A stretch of DNA of 64,000 bases from Rhodanobacter sp. C05 (GCF_002001165.1 NZ_MUNQ01000006.1:372001-436000); one strand, 5' to 3'; numbered from the stretch's first letter, positions 9,124 to 18,029 are shown. Notes: generated by a model from the sequence alone, not told the origin. Program-made: numbers and translations.

Positions 9124-9569
9124 AGTATAGAAAGGGGACAACAAACTCCGATCAGGAACGGCAGGCGCGGGCAAAACTCCCGGTGGTCAGTTGAGAGTGC
9201 ATCGTCGGGACGTTGGTGTGACCAGTCGGTCTACCGCAAGTCAATGCAAGTCGACCTCAAGTCATGCTCAAGTTCGTCTTTGCTGGGTTGAGCATCTGAG
9301 CCGCGGATTGCAGTATTCGAGCGTTTCAAGCGTCAATATGCGAGTCAGATCGCGTGACAGCGCGAATTCGCGTTTTTGAGCGTGGGCAAGGGCTGCGAGC
9401 GACAAACGTCATGCTAACGTCAAGTAAATGAGATGCAAACTGAGTATTGAATCCTTACACCGCAGATCGCTGGAGATCAGGGCTGCAGGCTGATCAGCAT
9501 TCCCGGCGTTGTATAAGCGCCCTCCCTGAACTGACCGCGATTGCCATCATGAAAAATGTTGCGTCCTGG

Positions 9570-9811
9570 AATCTGCCCAGAGTGGAAGCCCTAGGAAAAT
9601 CCACTCTGCGCCCGTATCCCTCACGCCACAGTTCAGGCGCTTCTTGCCAATCTCCATACTTGCTCCGCTGTCATGCCGACTTCCGCTTTCGCAGCATCTC
9701 GACCGCGACTGAAGGGGCGCTCTACGACGTCGCTCACGAGCTTCTGCTGAGCGCCAATGTGCTGCGAGTACAAGGGGCGCGAGCGACGTCGAGGCGAGCT
9801 CACACGTGCGC
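9570..9811. repeat. Structured intergenic repeat, copy 1
   Basis: Related to copies at 14941-15335 and 16684-16926. Shared anchors, in order, are CTGCCCAGAGT, a CCTAG centre, a CGCCC-TATCCCT stretch, TTCTTGCCAATCTCCATAC, and further right a GAGCTTCT...GCGCCAA...CGAGGCGAGCT stretch shared with copy 2 only. The core forms a hairpin AGAGTGGA/TCCACTCT (9579-9586 and 9600-9607). On the minus strand a short conserved peptide frame beginning MEIG can be read through it. The gap 9124-10053 holds no gene I can support besides this repeat and a minus-strand terminator. Confidence 0.6.
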
Positions 9812-9856
9812 CATGAAGCCCTGACCCAGCACGCCCATCGACTGCTTCGCGACCCC

Positions 9857-9890
9857 ATAAAAGCAAAGCCCCCACAGTTGCCTGTAGGGG
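9857..9890 (-). terminator. Minus-strand terminator downstream of the orphan antitoxin
   Basis: Read on the minus strand, GGGG-type stem CCCC(T)ACAG/CTGTGGGG with a GCAA loop is followed by CTTTGCTTTTA. It lies about 165 bases after the antitoxin stop and probably ends its transcript. Confidence 0.6.
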
Positions 9891-10053
9891 CGCGCGAGGT
9901 ATCAGAGGCGCTCATCTCTCTGTCCTGCTGCAACTGCCATCCCGGATCGGATCTCGCTGCAGTCTCGAAAGCCGAACTGAATCGGCACGCGCATTTTAGT
10001 GTCCGCGACAGCTTGGTCAAGCTTTCGATGGGTATGCGGGATGCTTTCGCCGA

Positions 10054-10317
10054 TCAACCATCTGAATTCAGTTCAGCCATCAGCTCGTCAACGCTGTCGC
10101 ACGACTTCCCAGCACCAGCTTCCAGCTCGCGCATTGCGGCCAAGGTAGTCTCGCTGGGTTGCATGAAGTCCATCGGATTCAGTTTGTCGTGCGCAGCGTG
10201 TGTCATCACCATGCGGACGAGATCGTCGATGGTCAGCCCCATTTTCTTCAGATTCGCAGCCGCCGCATCCAGGATTGCTGGGTCGATGCGCGTTGAAACG
10301 CGTGCGCAGTTGGTCAT
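10054..10317 (-). CDS. RelB/DinJ-family antitoxin-like protein, no adjacent toxin
   Basis: An 87-residue protein. The N-terminus (RVSTRIDPAILDAAAANLKKMGLTIDDLVRMVMTHAA) matches the ribbon-helix-helix of RelB/DinJ antitoxins: a beta-strand with alternating Thr/Arg, then two helices around a G-L turn. The acidic C-terminal tail is the part that normally wraps the toxin. The 165 bases between its stop and the terminator at 9857-9890 do not contain a YafQ/RelE-like frame, so the toxin seems lost, or the protein acts alone as a repressor or as an anti-addiction factor. Confidence 0.7.
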   Translation of the reverse strand: MTNCARVSTRIDPAILDAAAANLKKMGLTIDDLVRMVMTHAAHDKLNPMDFMQPSETTLAAMRELEAGAGKSCDSVDELMAELNSDG

Positions 10318-10598
10318 CGTTTACTCTCTCTGTTTCGATGTGCGTGCAAGCGTAAATCACAATGTTGAGCTTGCGACGAGGGACTCCAGGTAACTCCTGA
10401 AGTCCGGGAACGGCAATCAACTCCACTGGTTACCTCACCCTATCGGGGCGTGTATTGGGAAGCGCTTGAATGCGGTGCGGGTTATACGCCGGAAGGTGTT
10501 GCTGAAATCGCTTTCGAGCCTATATGCTGACCAGCACTACTTCATAAGCTCGGTCACGGGCTTTATAGATTCCCCTCTACTCGGCGGACATCAGCTAG

Positions 10599-11486
10599 AT
10601 GCGATCACCAATTCTGATTCTTGAACGAGCGATTGCAGGCTCGGCCTTCAGCATCGCGCCAGAGCGTGGGGCAGAACTGGCTGGTGCTAGGGATTCAGAA
10701 GGTTTTAGCCTCGCGCTTTCTGACGATCGTCACTTCTCGATTCGTGTGAACACGGTAACCCACGAAGCCACACTGCCGATCGCAACGCTGGAGTATCTTT
10801 GGTGCTGCGCATACATTTTTTATGTAATGTATCAAGAGTACGTAAAGGCGCAAAGTTCCGGAATGAGTACCTTGGATTTAGCGAGTGTGCCGAGAGTCGT
10901 AAGAGCTATTCGAGTATTGAATTGGGCGGCTCGGAACATGCGTGAATCAGGTGTACGGAAGTGGCCAATGGCTGCGCCGCGCCCTAAAAAGTACCCGAAA
11001 TACGCTAGCGATGCCCACGTTGCAAATGAGATTTTCTTGGCCGCGATTGCGTGGATTATTCATCACGAGATTGCTCATGTGCGGCTGCAGCACATCAAGA
11101 TGCATGCTATCTATACGATCCAACAGGAGCGTGAGGCTGATCTGGCCGCAACCGACTGGATTCTGCACTCGCCCCGAAACGCGGACGAAGCTCAGAAACG
11201 GCAACTCGGCATGGTGACTGCCATTCTGGCCATGCAGTTGCTAGACGAGCCAAAAGGCGACAACTCTTACGTAAGTTCGCACCCAGCTGCGGCGGAACGA
11301 TTGGACTATGTCTTGGATCGTGCAAAGGTCGCAGACGATAGTGTCGTGTGCGGTTTCGCAGCCGCCACAATGCAATATCACCTTACCCAGTTGGGAATCA
11401 AACAAGAACTTGACGGGACGTCCATTAGGGACATCCTCGCGGGTTTCATGTTGGCCTTCACTACTGCGGGTAGAGCGCGAGCTTAG
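10599..11486 (+). CDS. Lit-like (peptidase U49 type) zinc metallopeptidase
   Basis: A 295-residue soluble protein with a zinc motif HHEIAHVRLQH (HExxH at about residues 152-156) followed about 21 residues later by EREADLAATDW, a likely third ligand. This arrangement, together with the size, resembles the U49 family, named after E. coli Lit, a prophage e14 protein that cleaves EF-Tu on phage T4 infection (abortive infection). The N-terminal 100 residues are less recognisable. It stands alone between two gaps in a defence-rich island, so an anti-phage role is plausible. Assignment rests on motif layout, and another HExxH family is possible. 11487-11754 downstream holds no gene I can support. 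Confidence 0.62.
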   Translation: MRSPILILERAIAGSAFSIAPERGAELAGARDSEGFSLALSDDRHFSIRVNTVTHEATLPIATLEYLWCCAYIFYVMYQEYVKAQSSGMSTLDLASVPRVVRAIRVLNWAARNMRESGVRKWPMAAPRPKKYPKYASDAHVANEIFLAAIAWIIHHEIAHVRLQHIKMHAIYTIQQEREADLAATDWILHSPRNADEAQKRQLGMVTAILAMQLLDEPKGDNSYVSSHPAAAERLDYVLDRAKVADDSVVCGFAAATMQYHLTQLGIKQELDGTSIRDILAGFMLAFTTAGRARA

Positions 11487-11754
11487 AAGTTTCTCCTCTG
11501 ATGTAATCGCGCAGCTCACACCATCGAAGGCGGTGTCAGCTGCTATGTGATGACTGGAAGGGGCTGGCGCTGCTGATGAAAAGGATTGTCCAAGGCGATC
11601 ATGATGCGCTGGTGTTCTGATGCCACCGTTATCCGTGTTGCCAGCCCCTGATCTCGCTGACCGGGTGCTCAAGAACGGCGTGCAGTAGAATCTCCGTTAT
11701 ATTCCTCAGATCCTCAACAGGCTCTATCAAAGCTCATTTAGTCGGATGCAATAG

Positions 11755-12363
11755 TCACGGCCAGTAAAGAAACTGGGTCGGCAACTTTGTCTTTGAATCC
11801 CACAACTCCGGAACATTCTCAATCACCGTCTCAAGTCTATCGAACATGATGGTGTGAAACGAACCATCACTAGGGTCAGCATAGGTGACGTCAGGGTTGA
11901 CGCCATCGGTATTCGACATGCTCGTTACGACGATGATGTGTGCGAACCATTTGGTGTTGCCGTCCTGAAGTGCAATGCCCGCCCAGACAGGCCCCTTGGA
12001 GAGCATTTGCCGCCATCTGGCTAAAGTTGGGTTGTTGATCGGATTGACCGCTAAGCCGATGGCCTTGGCGAAAGCATCGACCTCGTCTCCAGGAAGTCCC
12101 TGATTTTCGCATTGCTCGCCAGGAATCTTCGCATTGACCCGCGTGACATAGCTTGTTCCAGCGGCGTCGGCAGCTGACAGCTCTGTATACGGCACTCCAT
12201 ATTTTGCGGATAGCATCATGGCAGCAGCAGCAGCCCAACAGGTGCACTCGCCGGCCTGCTTGAGCGGCATAATCGGCGCTGAATTCACCGATGGCGCAAA
12301 GACAACGAGTGACAGATAAAACGGTGCAACAGCTCGTGCGATTGAAGAACAAATTGTCTTCAT
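11755..12363 (-). CDS. Secreted papain-like cysteine protease
   Basis: A 202-residue protein with a signal peptide (about residues 1-28, ending NSA). The mature part starts with Q-A-G-E-C-T-C-W-A-A-A-A-A-M-M, the typical papain/C39-type nucleophile helix with an oxyanion Gln a few residues before Cys-Trp-Ala. A catalytic His is likely in WFAHIIVVTSM, and an Asp/Asn in TYADPSDGSF. Similar small proteases include the AvrRpt2/C70-like and C39-like groups. It begins only 21 bases after the stop of the upstream large secreted protein (12385-14808), so the two are probably one transcript. Likely acts outside the cytoplasm, and perhaps processes or is controlled by its partner. Confidence 0.75.
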   Translation of the reverse strand: MKTICSSIARAVAPFYLSLVVFAPSVNSAPIMPLKQAGECTCWAAAAAMMLSAKYGVPYTELSAADAAGTSYVTRVNAKIPGEQCENQGLPGDEVDAFAKAIGLAVNPINNPTLARWRQMLSKGPVWAGIALQDGNTKWFAHIIVVTSMSNTDGVNPDVTYADPSDGSFHTIMFDRLETVIENVPELWDSKTKLPTQFLYWP

Positions 12364-12384
12364 TTGAATTCTCCGGCAAATGAG

Positions 12385-14808
12385 CTACCAGCCAACATGT
12401 ATGCCTGGGACAAGGACTATGCTTGGGACATCGACGGAAAAATGTCCGTTACCCACTCTAAGGCTACCTCCGGGAGTTTTCACGCTCACGCCACTGCTTC
12501 CTACCGTGATGTTCGGGGTTGCGGCATTCACACCAGCGGCTAAGCCACCGATGGCGGCGTTGCCAAGATCATTCGCTGCCTGTGCTGCTTGGCTGAGCCC
12601 TTTGCCCAGATCAGACGCAAGCTTGCTACCGCCCCGAAGTATGCCTTCGGTGAGAGCAATGGTGCCCTTGATGGAATCCAATTGGACATTTACAACTTGT
12701 GCGACGACTGAGTTCGCCCCGATATTCTGGCCCAGGACATTTTTTGCAAACTTGCGCAGCTCATTGCCATCCCCGAAGCAGGGTCCCTCGGCGAAGCGAG
12801 AGTGCTGGCAGTTCATAAATTCTTTGAGCGACAACTGCCCGCCAACACATGCTGCATAGCCAGGCCCCGTGGCCGCGGTAACGGCGCAGGACAAGGCAAT
12901 CTGTTGTTCAGGGGTCAGGCCGGGACTAACGGCGCAGATCGCAGTGCCTCTTGGATCACCGCCCGAGCTGGCGGCACATCGCAGGATCAGGCCAGCGTCT
13001 CCCTTGACATTGCCTAACGCGATGCAGGCAATGCCCTTCGTATATGCGCCGCCATTCTTGGTCAGACAGTCGATCGCTTTGACTGTGTTGGGGTCGGTAG
13101 TTGCTCCCTCGGCCAAGCATAGGGCTACAGCCATTCTGTCACCTGCATCAAGGCACTCATTGGCCTTCATCAGCTTATTGATAGTCGGATCTGACACGCA
13201 CTGGCTCATTAATTTGACGAGCTTAGTGTTCATTACGCAATCCATAGCTGCGGCAGTCTTAGCATCCATAGACTTCTGCGCAGCGCAAATCATGCGCTGG
13301 TTGAGATCTAAGCCAGCACCAAGCAAGCAGCGCGCCATTTTCGCTTCCTTCGACTGCGGCCCCAAGGCTACGTCCAAGCAATCTGTGTCCGCTGAAGTTG
13401 TTCCGCTAACCATGTTCTTCGCGCAGCCAAGCACTTCCTTCACCTTCTTGTCTTCATATTGCGCCTGGATGAGACAGGTCATCATCCCAGACTTATCCTG
13501 CTTGTTGGCATTCGCGCATTCGAAGGCTGCTTTCTGGTAAGCGGAAAACGTAAGGTTGGGATTGACGATGCGTGGCAGATCTGCTGAAGTCGCCAGTTTT
13601 TTCAGATCAACTCGCTCCGCTAATAGTGCTACATCGAATTTCATGTTCGTTGCAAATTCCGGACGACAAAGTGCGCCACTCAGGCAATCGTCCAAAACCT
13701 TGTCGTCATCAATCTTCAAGTTGTAGCCCGCACAGGTGCCGATATCCTTGACGGTAGTCTTGCCTTGGAATCGCGTGCATTCGAGAAGGCGAACGCGCGC
13801 CAAAGCATCACTGATCTTCGTCGCTTGGTCAGTCTTGCTCCATGCCATCCGAACCGTGGCATTGGGCGATGAAAGGACATCCGCCATCCGGACGATGTCG
13901 TTTCGGCTGAGGCCTGCAAGAGCCGCAACCACGGGTTGTATCAGCGCGTTCTTTGCAATTTTTTCGCTTAAGCGAATCTGCTCTACACGGCGATTCAGGT
14001 CACCCAGAAGGTCTGCCGGTGTCAACGTGATCTGTGCTTTTAGGGGTGCTAGGGTAAGTTTGGCGTCGAACGATCCAAGTTCGCCTGTCGGTGCGACAAG
14101 GGTCCAGTCCTTTAGCATTTCGAGCCGCCCAGCGCGATCATATAGATTGGCGATTTTCTGGAAGCGGACAGCGTCTTCCAGCCCTTTGGCCGGGCAGTCC
14201 ATTGAGCCGATCGTGCATGGACTACTCACCAAGCCAATTGAAATAGCCGGGACTGTCATATTTTTGGTTGCGTAACAGACGGACAGTTTCCGCGCGACGC
14301 GCTGTTCGAACAGCGTGAATGCTGATTGTGTCGCGGCTATGGCGGTATCCTCGCGACGTTTGATTTCAGCATTACGTGCAGTGATGTCACCCGGCAACGA
14401 AATGAGCATGTTTGACGAGGTTTGCACATACATATCTAGGAGGTCCCCTAGATCCTGCACCTCTCCCCTAAAATCCGAAGCACAGGCATTCAGGGTCGCG
14501 CTCGCTGTAGAGTCAACTGGCGTTGGTGTGATGAGAGCTACAACGAGCCGGTATCCAATCACCCTACCTTTTGCATCGACACCTACCGGGACGACACCGA
14601 GCGTTTCGTCCTTGGCTGTGGTCAAGGAAGGTATTGGCGTGTTCGTATCTATCCGAACCAGCTGACTCTTGAGAAGGATTTGGTTTGTGGCTTGGACGTT
14701 TATGCGATCCCAAAGCGGGGCGCTCGTTTGCCATGCTTGGGCGTAAGCGCAATAGACAAACAGCCCCGCGATTGCAAAAACGCTGAGCGTTTTGGAGTTC
14801 CGTTTCAT
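12385..14808 (-). CDS. Large secreted Cys-repeat protein, unknown function
   Basis: A protein of 807 residues from the ATG at 14808, chosen because GGGGA stands 5 bases upstream and the N-terminus then is a clean signal peptide (MKRNSKTLSVFAIAGLFVYCAYAQA). An ATG 57 bases further up would bury the signal. The N-terminal half is mostly helical with few Cys. From about residue 340 to 680 Cys recurs about every 10-25 residues in Ala/Met/Leu-rich short repeats (forms such as DCLxxAL, RCLLGAG, ICAAQ, DCLTKNG, ACIALG). The last 100 residues are Gly/Ala-rich then beta (VGSSGVSVKTPGGSLRVG) and end PGIHVGW. No family is recognised. First gene of a two-gene transcript with the secreted protease. Confidence 0.75.
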   Translation of the reverse strand: MKRNSKTLSVFAIAGLFVYCAYAQAWQTSAPLWDRINVQATNQILLKSQLVRIDTNTPIPSLTTAKDETLGVVPVGVDAKGRVIGYRLVVALITPTPVDSTASATLNACASDFRGEVQDLGDLLDMYVQTSSNMLISLPGDITARNAEIKRREDTAIAATQSAFTLFEQRVARKLSVCYATKNMTVPAISIGLVSSPCTIGSMDCPAKGLEDAVRFQKIANLYDRAGRLEMLKDWTLVAPTGELGSFDAKLTLAPLKAQITLTPADLLGDLNRRVEQIRLSEKIAKNALIQPVVAALAGLSRNDIVRMADVLSSPNATVRMAWSKTDQATKISDALARVRLLECTRFQGKTTVKDIGTCAGYNLKIDDDKVLDDCLSGALCRPEFATNMKFDVALLAERVDLKKLATSADLPRIVNPNLTFSAYQKAAFECANANKQDKSGMMTCLIQAQYEDKKVKEVLGCAKNMVSGTTSADTDCLDVALGPQSKEAKMARCLLGAGLDLNQRMICAAQKSMDAKTAAAMDCVMNTKLVKLMSQCVSDPTINKLMKANECLDAGDRMAVALCLAEGATTDPNTVKAIDCLTKNGGAYTKGIACIALGNVKGDAGLILRCAASSGGDPRGTAICAVSPGLTPEQQIALSCAVTAATGPGYAACVGGQLSLKEFMNCQHSRFAEGPCFGDGNELRKFAKNVLGQNIGANSVVAQVVNVQLDSIKGTIALTEGILRGGSKLASDLGKGLSQAAQAANDLGNAAIGGLAAGVNAATPNITVGSSGVSVKTPGGSLRVGNGHFSVDVPSIVLVPGIHVGW

Positions 14809-14940
14809 GTAATTCCCCGTTACACGCTTAAGCTTGAACGGACTAAAATACACGTAAATCCCCAAGTTTAACTTACTGCAGAGTGCTATTCAGTTCAAGA
14901 GGGGTGGATGCACAGGCAACTCTATAACCAGGTTACGGAG

Positions 14941-15335
14941 ATCAACTCACGCTGCGTACCTCATCCCAGCGCGTCGTGTAGCACGGTGACAAGTTGCTGC
15001 GCTGCATCGTCCAAGCTCTATCAGCGGTCGTTGTGTGAGCATCGCCCGACGTCGGACAGTGGATTGCTACGACTCAAAAAGTTATGTCGTGCGATCAGCC
15101 CAGAGTCGAGTCCTAGGATTTTCCGACTCTCGCCCATATCCCTAGTCCCGAAATCGACGCATTTCCAGCCAATATCCATACAGGTGAAGATCATCAGCCG
15201 GACTCGCACGTTCGAAGTGTCTCGACTATGCGTGGTGTGCGCTACAGCGTCGAACAAGCTCTTCTAGCTAACGCCGACGTGTCGCAAGCGGAACGTACGC
15301 GTGTGTCGTTAAGGCGAGCTTAGAAGCGCGCGTTG
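14941..15335. repeat. Structured intergenic repeat, copy 2
   Basis: 14941-15182 matches 16684-16926 (copy 3) along its whole length (shared ATCAACTCACGCT, TCATCCCAGCG, TCGTGTAGCACGG, CCCAGAGTCGA, CCTAG, CCAAT.TCCATACA), and 15100-15335 matches copy 1. The core hairpin is AGAGTCG/CGACTCT (15102-15108 and 15124-15130), where copy 1 has AGAGTGGA/TCCACTCT, so both sides of the stem changed together. It fills most of the gap 14809-15453, upstream of the DUF3800 gene. Confidence 0.65.
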
Positions 15336-15453
15336 AAGTTACGACGAATACTTCGTCAGCTGTGACAATTCGGCCAAGCGAAGCAGCGCACCGACCAGGC
15401 TCTTCAAGTCTTGCGTGTTGTGCGCCAGACTGGTGCGACAGGGAGGGCTTGTC

Positions 15454-16602
15454 ATGAGTGATGCAGAAAAGGCCGTTGGAAACGCAGTAGATCAGGGCCA
15501 GCAGCAGGAAGTTGTGGATCTTGTCGTCAGCGAAAAGGATATTCTGAAAGCTGAAAAGCTCGCCAAGGAGAGGGCTATCTTGATTGAGAAGGTGGCCAGC
15601 AACACAACAGACACCGTGCCTGCACGTGTCGCTTGGGTACTAAATCATCATCCGGCTAGCCGCAATTCCGATGTCCGTCTCCAGGTGACCTACTGGAAGA
15701 CGTTCGACAATCAGTGGGTGTCTGGTTCAAACGTGGCGTTGGAAGACCTATATAAGCTCACGCGACTGACTGACATCACACGAGCGAGAGCAAAAATCCA
15801 GAACGAATACCACCTCTTTAAGGCGACCGACGAAGTCCGGCAGCGGCGAGGTTCGCGTCAAGAGCGTGAGCGTCGGCGTCAGATCGATGACCAACCTGGT
15901 CACCCAACACTCACCGTCTATGCTGACGAAAGTGGAAAGACAGGCGACTTCCTTCTGGTTGGTAGCATCTGGTTTCTTGCTGGTCCAGACGTGATGGTCA
16001 TGTCGCAGGCGCTTGCTGCATGGCGCGAGGAATCCGGCTTCAAGGATGAACTTCACTTCTCCGAGATCAGCAACGGGAATGTAAGTCGCTATTTCGAAGT
16101 ACTCGACATTCTTTATTCAAACTCCACAACCGTAAGCTTTAAAGCAATCCACATCATAAGGAAGGGGCACACAGATGCACCTAGGGTCTTGGACGATCTT
16201 CTATTTCATCTGATCGTAAGAGGCGTGAAACATGAACATGAAAGCGGGCGCGCGGAGCTGCCAAGATCCATCAGTATTTGGAAGGATGAAGAAGAGGCGT
16301 CAAGAGATAAGTTGATGACCGCGAACCTGATGCTTCGGCTTAAAGCCGCTTCGCAGTCGGAGTTCGAAAATAGGCTTCATGTATCAAGTGTTGAGGTCAT
16401 CGACTCGAAGAAAATCGTATTTGTCCAATTGGCAGATCTGTTCATCGGTAGTCTGAACCGCAGTCTCAACTTCGATCCAGAACGAATTAGCGAGCACCCG
16501 AAAGACAGGTTCTCTCGCGCATTTTTGGAACGCTTTGGTAGTCGCACTGATGAACTGCGAGTCGATCAGCTCGGAGACATGGTGGTGGTGGATGGGATCT
16601 AA
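15454..16602 (+). CDS. DUF3800 domain protein with long charged N-terminal extension
   Basis: A protein of 382 residues from the ATG at 15454, preceded by GGGAGGG with good spacing. Residues about 1-145 are a charged helical region (many Glu, Lys, Arg) with a small WVSGSNV segment. From about 150 the DUF3800 core begins: TVYADESGKTGDFLLVGSIW, with the DESG acidic motif, then a middle AWREESGFKDELHFSEIS and a late VQLADLFIGSL containing the conserved Asp of the family. DUF3800 proteins have an RNase H-like fold and occur in defence islands and phage regions, and a nuclease role is suspected but not generally shown. It stands alone between two copies of the structured repeat. Confidence 0.75.
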   Translation: MSDAEKAVGNAVDQGQQQEVVDLVVSEKDILKAEKLAKERAILIEKVASNTTDTVPARVAWVLNHHPASRNSDVRLQVTYWKTFDNQWVSGSNVALEDLYKLTRLTDITRARAKIQNEYHLFKATDEVRQRRGSRQERERRRQIDDQPGHPTLTVYADESGKTGDFLLVGSIWFLAGPDVMVMSQALAAWREESGFKDELHFSEISNGNVSRYFEVLDILYSNSTTVSFKAIHIIRKGHTDAPRVLDDLLFHLIVRGVKHEHESGRAELPRSISIWKDEEEASRDKLMTANLMLRLKAASQSEFENRLHVSSVEVIDSKKIVFVQLADLFIGSLNRSLNFDPERISEHPKDRFSRAFLERFGSRTDELRVDQLGDMVVVDGI

Positions 16603-16683
16603 CGTTGTGACTTAGACCCAAGGTGGACGATTCGACGGCGATATTGATTTCAGACAGGCATAACGAATTGGGCTGCTGCGCCA

Positions 16684-16926
16684 ATCAACTCACGCTACGC
16701 ACTTCATCCCAGCGGGTCGTGTAGCACGGCGACAGATTGCTAGGCCGCATCGCTCAGGTTCGGGCAACTGTCGAGGTGTGAACACCGCCCGACGATGGAC
16801 ATTGATTTCTAAGAAACAATAAGGAACGTCGCGGAATCTGCCCAGAGTCGAAGTCCTAGAGATTTTTCGATCGCGTCGATATCGCTGAAGCCGGACATGG
16901 ACTGCTTCTCGCCAATCTCCATACAA
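16684..16926. repeat. Structured intergenic repeat, copy 3
   Basis: Diverged copy of 14941-15182 (about 240 bp). The core AGAGTCGA is kept (16844-16851), but its right stem partner is degraded to TCGA (16867-16870). The minus strand has a short frame MEIGEKQ...WADSATF comparable with MEIGKKRL...WADSRTQ in copy 1. It occupies most of the gap 16603-17008. Confidence 0.6.
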
Positions 16927-17008
16927 CCGTCCCTTTCACGCAGGCGCCGGAGCTTGTAGCTTCTCGACAGCGATCAAACTGCAGGACACCCTCCAGGGAC
17001 AGACCGTA

Positions 17009-17563
17009 ATGACAACCTTTTTGGTGTCGCTTACATCGATTGTCGTGGCCCTCGTCGCCGCGTGGGCCACTGCGATCCTCGCCGAGGACTACCGGCGCTT
17101 CAGAGACGGGACTAGCCTTGCTGCAGCGCTTGCCGGTGAGCTCCAAGCTTACATAGAAGCATTTGACACGGGCTTACCCACGCTGCATGACATACGAAAA
17201 GAGCTGAAAAAGGGAGCGCCGCTGAAATACATGCCTCCCTTCAAACCGCCTGGCGATCCCGTATACGAGTCAGGGGTCGAGCGACTTGGCCTGCTTGGGC
17301 CAGAGATAGCAAGGGATGTCGCTTATACCTATCAACAGGTGAACGCTTTCAGGGCGTCTTACGTCAACATGACGGAAACTTACTCGAAGGTGGAGCAGTT
17401 TGTTGTGCTTGGCTCTCTTGAAGGTGTCATTTCAGCTGCCACCAAAGCTCTGGATCGCGGTAATTCCGCGATCCAACAGCTCGACGCGCGTGCTCGCGCG
17501 ACGTATTGGCTCTTCCCTTGGCCGCGGCCTCAGCCGGCACCCGCCCCGACATCAGCCACCTGA
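17009..17563 (+). CDS. Membrane-anchored hypothetical protein
   Basis: A 184-residue protein. Residues about 4-25 (FLVSLTSIVVALVAAWATAIL) form one N-terminal transmembrane helix or uncleaved signal anchor. The rest is helical and soluble, with a Pro-rich patch PLKYMPPFKPPGDP near 75-90 and a Pro/Ala tail. The layout of one membrane helix plus a helical domain resembles several small accessory proteins of unknown function. GGGA lies about 13 bases upstream. No partner gene is adjacent; a strong bidirectional terminator separates it from the toxin-antitoxin pair. Confidence 0.65.
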   Translation: MTTFLVSLTSIVVALVAAWATAILAEDYRRFRDGTSLAAALAGELQAYIEAFDTGLPTLHDIRKELKKGAPLKYMPPFKPPGDPVYESGVERLGLLGPEIARDVAYTYQQVNAFRASYVNMTETYSKVEQFVVLGSLEGVISAATKALDRGNSAIQQLDARARATYWLFPWPRPQPAPAPTSAT

Positions 17564-17679
17564 CGAAATAATGAGAGAAGCCCTACGCAGCAAGGGCTTG
17601 CGAGAACGATGACTCACTCAGATACTGAAACCGTATGGGAAGTCCGTGAAGCTAGGTGCCGTGAACGATGAACCAAACA

Positions 17680-17709
17680 AAACGCCACCTTTGCGGGTGG
17701 CGTTTCTTT
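17680..17709. terminator. Bidirectional terminator between convergent genes
   Basis: A 10-bp perfect stem AAACGCCACC/GGTGGCGTTT (17680-17689 and 17696-17705) with a 6-base loop and a T-rich 3' side (CTTTTT). It lies between the plus-strand membrane protein and the minus-strand toxin gene that ends at 17715, and can serve both. Confidence 0.85.
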
Positions 17710-17714
17710 TTGCG

Positions 17715-18029
17715 TCAGAACAAGTTGGAGTGAGAGTCCATTCGCACCAGATGAAGCGTGTTGAGATCCTTGTTGCCCTTCACTTTGTCGACGGGCTTCT
17801 GGTAGATCAGGACAAGATCCGGGTACACGTGGCAATCCCGGAAGCTCGACCAGTCGCCAGACAAGGGGTGATCTTTGTTCGCTTCGGGCAGTGCAACATC
17901 CATGCTCAGCTGCCCCAAGATCCCATCCAGATCATCTTCAATGGTCTTTGCGTGCTTCCCTTTAAGTTCCCTCTCCAAGTCCTTTGTAAACTTCTTAGTG
18001 ACAACAATCTCTCTTGCGGTTTTACGCAT
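17715..18029 (-). CDS. YafQ/RelE-superfamily toxin (mRNA interferase)
   Basis: A 104-residue protein with the family pattern: basic N-terminal strand and helix (REIVVTKKFTKDLERELKGK), then ALPEANKDHPLSGDWSSFRDCHVYPDLVLIYQ, the beta-sheet core carrying the conserved His-x-Leu-x-Gly, Arg-Asp-x-His and Asp-Leu-x-Leu-Ile-Tyr positions. YafQ-type toxins cleave mRNA on the ribosome, with His residues in these places needed for activity. Its start overlaps the antitoxin stop by 8 bases, so both are translationally coupled. Second gene of the operon. Confidence 0.88.
   Translation of the reverse strand: MRKTAREIVVTKKFTKDLERELKGKHAKTIEDDLDGILGQLSMDVALPEANKDHPLSGDWSSFRDCHVYPDLVLIYQKPVDKVKGNKDLNTLHLVRMDSHSNLF

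Noticed and set aside
9547-10020. 157-codon minus-strand frame that could be the toxin partner of the orphan antitoxin
   Set aside because: Lacks any RelE/YafQ pattern, is Ser/Arg/Trp-rich, and runs through the terminator and repeat copy 1.
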